From contig JAMPYE010000102.1 of assembly GCA_023700825.1 (NCBI GenBank), positions 1-11,086 of the forward strand: a stretch of DNA of 11,086 nt, read 5' to 3'. The notes under the pieces were generated by a model. That model had not been told where the DNA came from and searched no databases. It worked only from the letters and a program-made list of their open reading frames with translations. This document shows positions 1-5,129 of the stretch, piece after piece (position 1 is the first letter of the stretch; each line of letters opens with the position of its first letter). The stretch comes from Thermoanaerobaculia bacterium. Its GTDB lineage: Bacteria > Acidobacteriota > Thermoanaerobaculia > Gp7-AA8. The translations under genes were made by a program, and so were the position numbers.

Positions 1-78
1 ATATTCAAGCTCGATTTTTAATCTCTTTAATCGACTACTGTTTCAATCCCTCAATTCGAAATTCGAAATTCGAAATCC
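1..78. other. AT-rich gene-free edge, downstream of the glycosyltransferase
   Basis: This stretch is much more AT-rich than the rest of the window and includes runs such as ATTTTTAATCTCTTTAATC. It lies downstream of the minus-strand glycosyltransferase and merges into the heptamer repeat at 51-85. No gene is visible, but the window edge cuts the region, so a gene beyond it cannot be excluded. Confidence 0.5.
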
Positions 79-85
79 TCAATTC
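51..85. repeat. Heptamer tandem repeat at the glycosyltransferase stop codon
   Basis: Five contiguous 7-bp units can be read: TCAATTC, GAAATTC, GAAATTC, GAAATCC, TCAATTC. The last unit contains the stop codon (TCA on the plus strand, TGA on the minus) and the final Asn codon of the minus-strand glycosyltransferase, so the repeat supplies the end of that reading frame. Related units occur at 932-952 (opposite orientation) and 1015-1042. Confidence 0.85.
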
Positions 86-924
86 GTCTCACCCTCTTCC
101 CATGGCATCTTCCACACTTCCTCGTCCGTCTCGATTCTGGGCAGCTTCGGTGCGCGCCCCTGCTCCTTGAGGCGGTTGAACTCCCAGAGCTTCGAGTACT
201 TCCAAAACGTGTAGAAGGTGTGGAGACCGACGGTGATGAGCCCCGGCGCTCCGTCGAGAAAGCCGAGGTTGATCACGTAGTCGCGGAAGAAGCGGGCAAA
301 GGAGTGGCCGAGGATTCCGAAGGCGGAGACCTCGCGGCCTTCGAGGTGGAGCTGAGTGCCGCCCCACAGGCCGTAACGGGTCATCTTCTCGACCTGGTGG
401 TCGAACGAGCGGATGTAGAGATGTTTGAACTTGTGGCGGAGTCGCCCCACCGGGCCGTTGACGGCGAGGTCGGTGTGGACGCGCCGGTTCGGGTAGCGCG
501 CGTTCTTTCGGTGCATGAGGCGCCGCACGCCGTCGCGCTGCAGGCCGCTGTGGCTCACCGGCTTTCCGAGCACGTAGTTCGCGCGCCCGATCCAGTAGGC
601 CCAGTACTTCGGTCCTGCTTCGAGGACACGGAAGATCTCGTCGCGAAGCTCGGGGGTGACCTGCTCGTCGGCGTCGACGACGAGCACCCAGTCGTTGGAG
701 ACGGAGTCGAGCCCGAAGTTCTTCTGCGCGGCCGAGCCGAGGTACTCGCGCTGGATGAGCTTCACGTTCGGGAAGCGTTCGCGGACGAGCTCGACCGTGC
801 CGTCGCTGGAGTAGGAATCGACGAGAACGATCTCGTCGGCCCATTCGAGCGAGCGGAGGCAGGGCTCGACGTGCTCGGCTTCGTTGTAGGTCGTGACCAG
901 TGCGCTGATGTTCGGACGAGGCAT
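79..924 (-). CDS. Family 2 glycosyltransferase, WaaE/KdtX-like
   Basis: 281 residues, close to the usual length of lipopolysaccharide-core WaaE-type glycosyltransferases. It probably transfers a sugar from a nucleotide-sugar donor to a cell-surface glycan at the cytoplasmic face of the inner membrane. The GT-A fold signature is clear: TTYNEAEHV at 11-19, D36 in LVDSYSSDGT, and the metal-binding DAD at 84-86 within VVDADEQVTPEL. RRVHTDLAVNGPVGRL (147-162) matches the family's conserved VHE...G.VG.L block, with Thr where Glu is common, followed by aromatic, basic segments (FYTFWKYSKLW) that may sit on the membrane. The ATG at 922-924 fits the family N-terminus, but no Shine-Dalgarno sequence is seen; the leader consists of the 932-952 repeat. 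It lies downstream of the hydrolase at 1051-1815 on the same strand, 126 bp apart. Donor and acceptor cannot be told from sequence. Confidence 0.88.
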   Translation of the reverse strand: MPRPNISALVTTYNEAEHVEPCLRSLEWADEIVLVDSYSSDGTVELVRERFPNVKLIQREYLGSAAQKNFGLDSVSNDWVLVVDADEQVTPELRDEIFRVLEAGPKYWAYWIGRANYVLGKPVSHSGLQRDGVRRLMHRKNARYPNRRVHTDLAVNGPVGRLRHKFKHLYIRSFDHQVEKMTRYGLWGGTQLHLEGREVSAFGILGHSFARFFRDYVINLGFLDGAPGLITVGLHTFYTFWKYSKLWEFNRLKEQGRAPKLPRIETDEEVWKMPWEEGETN

Positions 925-931
925 GAGAGTC

Positions 932-952
932 GAATTGAGAATTCAGAATTGA
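932..952. repeat. Heptamer repeat upstream of the glycosyltransferase start (arm 1)
   Basis: Three 7-bp units, GAATTGA, GAATTCA, GAATTGA, followed by GAGAT. They are the reverse complement of the TCAATTC units at 1015-1042. Bases 945-957 pair perfectly with 1010-1022 (13 bp), and 932-942 pair with 1032-1042 (11 bp), leaving a bulge in the second arm. Because it lies just 5' of the minus-strand start codon, it would fall in the leader of any glycosyltransferase transcript read from upstream. Confidence 0.8.
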
Positions 953-1014
953 GAGATGGCCTGGTGGCGCGATCGCGAGTCGATCACCGCGGCAGTAACG
1001 CTCCCGGCGATCTC

Positions 1015-1042
1015 TCAATTCTCAATTCTACATTCTCAATTC
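1015..1042. repeat. Heptamer repeat downstream of the MBL hydrolase (arm 2)
   Basis: Four 7-bp units in register: TCAATTC, TCAATTC, TACATTC, TCAATTC. The array ends 8 bp from the stop codon of the minus-strand MBL hydrolase (1051-1053). With 932-957 it forms a long imperfect inverted repeat across the 126-bp intergenic space. The RNA could fold into a stem that acts as a barrier or terminator between the two genes, but no T-tract is present. Confidence 0.8.
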
Positions 1043-1050
1043 CACGTTCC

Positions 1051-1815
1051 TCAGAACGTGTACTGCTTCTCCACGAGGATCCGCGCCCTGCGGTCGCGGA
1101 TGTTCCGGATTTCGGACTCGATCTTCCGCTCGTACGGGAGCTTCCGGTGGCTCGCGTAGAGCGGCGCGTCGACTTCGATCTTGGCGAGCTCGGCGCCGAA
1201 CAGCTCGGGCGTCAGGTGGCCGCTCTGCCTCGAGATCGTCGCGTAGTCGTTCGGGTACGAGGCTTCGCTGATCATCGCCACCATGCCCGGGGTCTTGTTG
1301 ACCTTTTTCCAGATGGCATTCGTCGGCCCGGTGTCGCCGGTGAAGGCGATCGCCTGTCCCTCGATCTCGATGATCACGCCCGAGGTCGGGATGGTGTGGT
1401 CGACCAGCGCCGCCGTGAACCCCATTCCGTTGACGACGGTCCGCTTGCCCGCCGCGAGTGCGCGGTAATGGACTGCGGGCTTCCCACCGTGGGGAGGGGG
1501 GAACTTCTCGAAATCGGGCCAGATCCTGCCGTTGAAGACGTCGGCATGGAGCATCTCCATCACGCTCTTCTCGGCCACGATCTCGAGCGGCGCCGCCTCC
1601 GAGTGGAAGCGGTTCTCGATCAGCGTCGGCAGGTCGCGGATGTGGTCCGCGTGGACGTGAGTGATGAAGATGACTTCGATCTTCGACTGCTGGAGCAGCG
1701 TCAGCTTGGAGCCGAGGGTGCCCGCGTCGATCGCCACGCGGTCGTCGATCACGTAACCAGTGAGGTTGTGTGTCGCGTCCGCAGACCCGTATGCACCCAG
1801 CACTTTAAGTCTCAT
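1051..1815 (-). CDS. Metallo-beta-lactamase-fold hydrolase, class II cyclic-nucleotide phosphodiesterase-like
   Basis: 254 residues with the full dinuclear-metal site of the MBL superfamily: HVHADH at 53-58, H140 (ALVDHTIP), D161 (FTGDTGP) and H223 (YASHRKLPY). THVHADHIRDLP, SGHLTPELF near 199-207 and the late SHRK resemble the class II cAMP phosphodiesterase group (yeast PDE1-type) more than beta-lactamases or glyoxalase II. The likely reaction is phosphodiester hydrolysis of a cyclic nucleotide or another small phosphodiester; the substrate is not shown by the sequence. No signal peptide is visible, so it is probably cytoplasmic. The ATG at 1813-1815 gives the standard family start (MRLKVLGAYGSA), with only a weak GGA upstream. 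It is the upstream gene of the pair with the glycosyltransferase, but the repeat-filled 235-nt distance between stop and partner's body argues against tight coupling. Confidence 0.82.
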   Translation of the reverse strand: MRLKVLGAYGSADATHNLTGYVIDDRVAIDAGTLGSKLTLLQQSKIEVIFITHVHADHIRDLPTLIENRFHSEAAPLEIVAEKSVMEMLHADVFNGRIWPDFEKFPPPHGGKPAVHYRALAAGKRTVVNGMGFTAALVDHTIPTSGVIIEIEGQAIAFTGDTGPTNAIWKKVNKTPGMVAMISEASYPNDYATISRQSGHLTPELFGAELAKIEVDAPLYASHRKLPYERKIESEIRNIRDRRARILVEKQYTF

Positions 1816-2122
1816 CGCGGAATCCGTCGGTCGAGAATGGTGAGCCTATTCTTGCAGTGACGGGGGGCCGTGTCCAGCACGAGGCGAATCGCGAGGGAGT
1901 TGTCATCGGCCGGCTCCTGGTTGTTAGATAGGCGAGTCGCGCGCACGAGCGGGCTACTCCAGGCGTTCGCGCACAGGCCAGCGTGATCTTTCGCATACCG
2001 TTGGAATCGCCGATCCAGGAGTATGTCGCGACGACGCAGCCCTTGCGCGAGCTACGAACGACGAGCGCCGCGCGCTCAACGACCGACAACTAACAGCAGA
2101 CGACCGATAGCGAACGACGACG
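1816..2122. other. Divergent intergenic region, no gene seen
   Basis: This 307-bp stretch separates the minus-strand hydrolase from the plus-strand winged-helix gene, so it should hold promoters in both directions, but I could not pick a convincing -35/-10 pair. From about 2050 to the start codon at 2123 it is a degenerate, purine-rich low-complexity tract: CGAACGACGA at 2055-2064 recurs at 2111-2120, and ACGACCGA at 2079-2086 recurs at 2100-2107. The spacings of 56 and 21 bp are both multiples of 7. Confidence 0.5.
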
Positions 2123-2398
2123 ATGAAACTGCCGCATGGCCTCACCCCACAGGAGTACCGCGTTCTCCAGGAGTTCCGCCGCACCGAGAAAGAGGAACTT
2201 ACCGAAGAGGAGATCAACGGCATCAAGCACCCGCATGGTGGAGGCCTCGAGCCCGCCCGCGCTCTCGCCGCGAAGGGTTTTCTCGCGGGTGCTTCCGAAG
2301 GTGCGGGTTTTCGCCTGACCGACAAGGCACGGACGATTCTCGCGGCCAAGCCCGCTCCCGCGGGCGTGGACGCGGAAGCAGCCGCCGAGAGCGCCTGA
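2123..2398 (+). CDS. Small winged-helix-like protein of unknown role
   Basis: 91 residues; I do not recognise a named family. The order of elements suggests a winged helix-turn-helix: a first helix (LTPQEYRVLQEF, 7-18), a short helix (LTEEEINGI, about 26-34), a glycine-rich turn, a helix that could be the recognition helix (LEPARALAAKGFL, about 42-54), then a wing-like GAGFRLTDKARTIL (about 59-72) as seen at the end of MarR/PadR-like domains. The Ala/Pro-rich tail is probably disordered. GC-rich third positions support coding. The ATG follows a repetitive ACGACGACG leader without a Shine-Dalgarno motif, so the start is less certain. It stands alone, and the terminator-like hairpin at its stop suggests a single-gene transcript. 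It is too far (370 bp) from the Fic/Doc gene to be called its antitoxin. Confidence 0.65.
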   Translation: MKLPHGLTPQEYRVLQEFRRTEKEELTEEEINGIKHPHGGGLEPARALAAKGFLAGASEGAGFRLTDKARTILAAKPAPAGVDAEAAAESA

Positions 2399-2412
2399 GC
2401 CCCGGCGCTTTT
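2390..2412 (+). terminator. Candidate intrinsic terminator of the winged-helix gene
   Basis: AGCGCC (2390-2395) pairs perfectly with GGCGCT (2404-2409) across an 8-nt loop, followed at once by T's (2409-2412, TTTTCC). The loop contains the TGA stop codon (2396-2398) of the gene. The stem is short and the T-tract modest, so strength is uncertain. Confidence 0.45.
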
Positions 2413-2589
2413 CCACGGAACCAGTCGAGTCCCCGGGCGGCGCCCTTCCCTGAAGCGCGCCGTCGACGGCCGCTCTGCGTTTGCGCAAGTCTATGATCCG
2501 TAACGCTTTACGCGCCTAACGCCAGTGCCGTGCGCCCATTGCGGAGGAGCCTCCTGCTCCGCCCGATCCGGTGCCCGGCGCGTCGAGGG

Positions 2590-2607
2590 TGCACACGAAT
2601 CTGTGCA
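2590..2607. promoter_or_regulatory. Perfect 18-bp dyad, possible operator
   Basis: TGCACA (2590-2595), six bases CGAATC, then TGTGCA (2602-2607) form a perfect inverted repeat. Its size suits a dimeric helix-turn-helix regulator, and it lies upstream of both promoter-like sequences before the Fic/Doc fusion. No regulator can be assigned; chance is possible. Confidence 0.35.
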
Positions 2608-2714
2608 GTAGGGTCTGGTCTTGATATTTCTCAACTCTTTTGTTTGTAGTTAATTGACCCATCAGGTGCCGGGTCTGCGCGTACCGTCCCGACGAAGATC
2701 CTCGGACTGACCCC

Positions 2715-2743
2715 TTGACGCTTTCGGTCAACAAGTTTACGAT
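2715..2743 (+). promoter_or_regulatory. Sigma70-type promoter with overlapping dyad, upstream of the Fic/Doc fusion
   Basis: A -35 of TTGACG (2715-2720) and a -10 of TACGAT (2738-2743) are separated by exactly 17 bp, each close to the bacterial housekeeping consensus. Transcription would start near 2750, about 11-18 nt before the two candidate start codons at 2761 and 2768. The -35 is embedded in inverted repeats: TTGAC (2715-2719) with GTCAA (2727-2731), and TGACC (2708-2712) with GGTCA (2726-2730). These could be an operator, as expected if the gene is tightly controlled. Confidence 0.6.
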
Positions 2744-2760
2744 CGCACCGGGGTTGAGAA

Positions 2761-3168
2761 ATGAAGCATGGCAAAACAGCAAGCAAAGGCCACGCCAAAG
2801 GCAGCAAAGAAGCCCTCAAAAGCAAAGCCAGCGCCCAAGGCGGTAAGAAAGTCGCCGCCAAAAGCAAAAAAGCCGCTCCCCCTCCCAAAGCCGTCAAACG
2901 CAAAGCCGAAAGCCTCCCCAAAGGCGGCGGCAAAGCCGTCCCCAAAGCCGCTGCCAAAGCCGTTGCCAAAGCCGTCCCCAAAGCTGCAGGCAAAGCCATC
3001 AAAGGCGGTACCACCGCCCAGGCCGCTCCCGCCCCGCCCGCCGGCGGCAAAGCAGACGCCCGAGGCAAAGCCCCGGCCGACAGTGGCGGTCTCCGCCCAG
3101 ATATCGCAGCAGCCTTTCAGCGGGTCCTCAAGAAGTTTCCCGACGCCCTCCGTCGCCTCGCAGATTAG
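2761..3168 (+). CDS. Alternative-frame lysine-rich reading frame overlapping the Fic/Doc tail
   Basis: 135 codons in another frame, starting 7 bp upstream of the fusion's start (overlapping ATGs in ATGAAGCATGG) and ending with TAG at 3166-3168. The product would also be histone-H1-like, with tetrapeptides KAVP, KAAA, KAVA, KAAG, and ends in a plausible amphipathic helix (IAAAFQRVLKKFPDALRRL). GGGG at 2750-2753 is well placed as a ribosome site for this ATG. Against it: the AAAGCC-type repeats make any frame lysine- and alanine-rich, and a hand count over the last ~36 codons gives about 65% GC at third positions here versus about 76% in the fusion frame. I regard it as probably a shadow but not safely dismissed. 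Confidence 0.25.
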   Translation: MKHGKTASKGHAKGSKEALKSKASAQGGKKVAAKSKKAAPPPKAVKRKAESLPKGGGKAVPKAAAKAVAKAVPKAAGKAIKGGTTAQAAPAPPAGGKADARGKAPADSGGLRPDIAAAFQRVLKKFPDALRRLAD

Positions 3169-3613
3169 TACCGGGATCCGCTACCTGACGGTCGAGGAGC
3201 TCGTCGAGCTCCACATGGCTGTGGATCGCGAAGTGGGCGGCCGCAATGCGAGTCCGGGCGTCGTCGAGTCGCAGTTCGGCCTGGTGCGCGCCGTTCAGGT
3301 GCCGCAGGCGACGTTCCTCGGGCGAGAAGCCTACGCTGCGTTCTCCGACAAGGCTGCGGTGCTCTTCTGGGGCATCGTCAAGGATCGTCCGTTCAGGGAC
3401 GGCAACCGCCGCGTCGCACTCGTGGCGCTCTGCGTTTTCTGCGAGCTCAATGGCGCGACGATCGACGCCAAGGTCCTCGACGAGAAGAAGCTCGAGGTCA
3501 TGACGAAGAAGGCGGCGAGCCATCGCGAGGACGGCATCGCGCCGGAGACCGTCTTCGGCGAGATTCGCAACGTCCTCCGTCTCGCGATACGGCGTCCCGC
3601 TCAGGGGAAATAG
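2768..3613 (+). CDS. Lys/Pro/Ala-rich tail fused to a Fic/Doc-like domain lacking the catalytic His
   Basis: 281 residues in two parts. Residues 1-103 are low complexity, with about 25 Lys, 30 Pro and a single acidic residue, including the tetrapeptides PKPL and PKPS, recalling histone-H1-like bacterial tails. Residues ~104-136 are a Ser-rich linker. From ~138 the sequence matches the death-on-curing family: IRYLTVEELVELH, then a core motif RPFRDGNRR at 207-215 that aligns with HxFx(D/N)xNKR of Doc and HPFxDGNxR of Fic. Family members modify targets with nucleotide or phosphate (Doc phosphorylates EF-Tu); here the catalytic His is Arg207 (CGT, 3386-3388), so activity is doubtful. The ATG at 2768 is chosen over later GTGs because the whole frame is open and GC-ending codons continue through the tail. 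No antitoxin gene is adjacent. The 3' end overlaps the convergent VWA gene by 13 bp. Confidence 0.72.
   Translation: MAKQQAKATPKAAKKPSKAKPAPKAVRKSPPKAKKPLPLPKPSNAKPKASPKAAAKPSPKPLPKPLPKPSPKLQAKPSKAVPPPRPLPPRPPAAKQTPEAKPRPTVAVSAQISQQPFSGSSRSFPTPSVASQISTGIRYLTVEELVELHMAVDREVGGRNASPGVVESQFGLVRAVQVPQATFLGREAYAAFSDKAAVLFWGIVKDRPFRDGNRRVALVALCVFCELNGATIDAKVLDEKKLEVMTKKAASHREDGIAPETVFGEIRNVLRLAIRRPAQGK
2931..3002 (+). repeat. 12-bp tandem repeat encoding the Lys-rich tetrapeptides
   Basis: Six units of 12 bp, each beginning CAAAG (2931, 2943, 2955, 2967, 2979, 2991), for example CAAAGCCGCTGC and CAAAGCCGTTGC. Read in the Fic/Doc frame they give PKPS and PKPL; in the other frame KAVP and KAAA. Because 12 is a multiple of 3, slippage would change tail length without a frameshift. 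The flanking 2780-2930 is a less regular version of the same CAAAGCC-rich sequence. Confidence 0.85.
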
Positions 3614-5061
3614 CCCCGCGGCACGCGGAGCTGCACTCCGCGGACCGAGGTGCTCACGCCGAGCGAGTGCCACGCGTCGCGCCCGTCCGACTCCGTGAGG
3701 AAGCGGATGATGTACTGGTTTCGCAGCTCGTCCGAGATCTGCCTGTAGACGCCTTCGAGCTCGGCGGGCTTCCGGATGAGGAACCACGACGCGCCGGCCG
3801 ACTCGGCGATCCGGCCGTAGCGCTCGGCGTCGAACTTCGCGAGCGGGATCTTGCGCAGCTTTACGAGCAGGCTGTTCTTGATGATCGGGTAGAGCGGCAC
3901 GCCGGAGTATCGGGCGTAGTGGGCGACGTGGTCGATCTCGAAGTCGCCTCCCTGGTTGACTCCGTCGCTCAAGACGACGAGCGCGCGCCGTCCCGGCATG
4001 GTCTGCAGCGTGTAGAGCATCTCGATCGTCGCGTCGTAAAGGTGAGTCTGACCGAGCGGGCGCAAGTCCTCGAGCGAGCGCTCGACGCGCGCGATATCGT
4101 CGGTAAAGCCGGTGAGCCAGATGATCCGCTCGCGGAAGGCGACGACGGCGACGCGGTTTCCCCCGCCGAGGATGCTGCGCGCGAAGCCGGCGGCGGCGCG
4201 CTTAACGACCGGAAGTTCCTCGAGCATGCTCTCGGACGAGTCGATGAGCAGGATGACGTTGAGCGGCCGGTCGCTCGCGCGCAGGAGGGAGTCGATCTGG
4301 CGCGGCGCTCCCGAGTCGAGCAGGGTCAGGTCCTGGACTTCGAGCGGCCGGGCCATCTTCCCTTTCACGGAGAGCGGGATCTCCTGGACGAGCACATCCA
4401 TCCGCTCGGCCACCGCCCCGTCGAAGAAACGGACGTCGTGGCTCTCCGTGCCTGAAACGGAGGTAGCCGTCACGCGAAGGTACGGTGGCAGAGGCGCGAG
4501 GGCCGTGACGTCAAAGCTCGCCTCGTAGGGATCGGTGGAGTCGGAGCCGAGTGACGTCTCGCCGAGAAAGAACTCCACGGACCTCACTGGGTCGGACGGT
4601 GGCGCCGAGACCGACGCGCCGATCTTCGCGAGCCCCGATTCGGGGAGTGCCGGCGGCGCCAGCGCCCTCACGCGAAACGGAGGCTGCGGGTCGTTCACCA
4701 CCAATTCGTCGCCGCCGATCTCGTTCCCTTCCGCGTCGTAGCCGGCGACACGTAATCGCATCCTGCGCAGGTACTTGCCCAGCCGGACCTGGAAGACCAT
4801 CGACAAACCGGACCGCTCGGAGTGGCGGATGCCGTTGATGAAGAGAACGACGCTTGCCACCTCGGGGCGCGCGCTCACGGGGAGCGAGAGTGTGCCGTGA
4901 ACGATGCCCGCCGGGCGGAGCGTGATCTTCACCGGCGACTCTTCGCTCGGAGAAGCGCGGCGAAGCGCCTCGGCGTCCTGCGGAACGATCTGCTGCGCGC
5001 CCGCCGGCAGGGCGGAGGCGAGGAGCGCGAGAAGGAGAAGAAGAGGGAAGGTCCGGATCAC
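3601..5061 (-). CDS. Secreted von Willebrand factor A (VWFA-related) protein
   Basis: 486 residues. A signal peptide is evident (MIRTFPLLLLLALLASALPAGA, cleavage near 22-23), so it is exported. Two Ig-like beta segments follow (about 45-125 and 130-212; VRSVEFFLGETSLGSD is typical), then a VWA domain at about 265-455 with an intact metal site: D274, S276, S278 (LLIDSSESM), T339 (GQTHLYDA) and D366 (VLSDGVN). Such domains bind protein ligands through a divalent metal; the architecture resembles the VWFA-related proteins common in Acidobacteriota. The partner is unknown. Start is GTG (5059-5061), chosen because it begins the signal peptide and no ATG lies just upstream; only AGG close to the start could serve as ribosome site. 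It is divergent from the nucleoside hydrolase (68 bp between starts), so both promoters must be compact, and convergent with the Fic/Doc fusion. Confidence 0.85.
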   Translation of the reverse strand: MIRTFPLLLLLALLASALPAGAQQIVPQDAEALRRASPSEESPVKITLRPAGIVHGTLSLPVSARPEVASVVLFINGIRHSERSGLSMVFQVRLGKYLRRMRLRVAGYDAEGNEIGGDELVVNDPQPPFRVRALAPPALPESGLAKIGASVSAPPSDPVRSVEFFLGETSLGSDSTDPYEASFDVTALAPLPPYLRVTATSVSGTESHDVRFFDGAVAERMDVLVQEIPLSVKGKMARPLEVQDLTLLDSGAPRQIDSLLRASDRPLNVILLIDSSESMLEELPVVKRAAAGFARSILGGGNRVAVVAFRERIIWLTGFTDDIARVERSLEDLRPLGQTHLYDATIEMLYTLQTMPGRRALVVLSDGVNQGGDFEIDHVAHYARYSGVPLYPIIKNSLLVKLRKIPLAKFDAERYGRIAESAGASWFLIRKPAELEGVYRQISDELRNQYIIRFLTESDGRDAWHSLGVSTSVRGVQLRVPRGYFP

Positions 5062-5129
5062 GCCTGCAAGAACGAAGTCGGCCGATCTCCTATTCGTGGC
5101 GCGCCTTCGCCGGGTGACAATGGCGGAGC

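Larger units (their letters stand above)
2399..2760. other. Regulatory-looking gap before the Fic/Doc fusion
   Basis: This 362-bp stretch has no credible gene. After the terminator tail it holds a GC-rich hairpin at 2541-2562 (GCGGAG pairs with CTCCGC), a perfect 6-6-6 dyad at 2590-2607, an AT-rich patch at about 2621-2657 unlike the surrounding composition, and a good promoter at 2715-2743. A weaker promoter-like pair (TTGATA at 2621-2626 and TGTAGT at 2645-2650, 18-bp spacer) lies in the AT-rich patch. Confidence 0.5.

Noticed and set aside
220..1860. 546-codon plus-strand open frame
   Set aside because: It is antisense to the well-supported glycosyltransferase and MBL genes, runs through the AT-rich repeats, and its product (Asp/Glu/Val/Arg-rich) resembles no family. 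It reflects codon bias of the genes opposite.
2123..2398. The winged-helix-like protein as antitoxin of the Fic/Doc fusion
   Set aside because: It lies 370 bp upstream, has a terminator-like hairpin at its end, and does not resemble Phd or other Fic antitoxins. A regulatory link is possible but unsupported.
2511..2517. GCCTAAC resembling an integron attC end (RYYYAAC)
   Set aside because: No matching GTTRRRY core site in the right place and no integrase or cassette layout; chance match.
3518..3535. SHREDG (251-256) in the Fic/Doc protein as a C-terminal inhibitory Fic motif
   Set aside because: The inhibitory motif needs (S/T)xxxE(G/N); here Asp stands for Glu, and the match is too short to support the claim.
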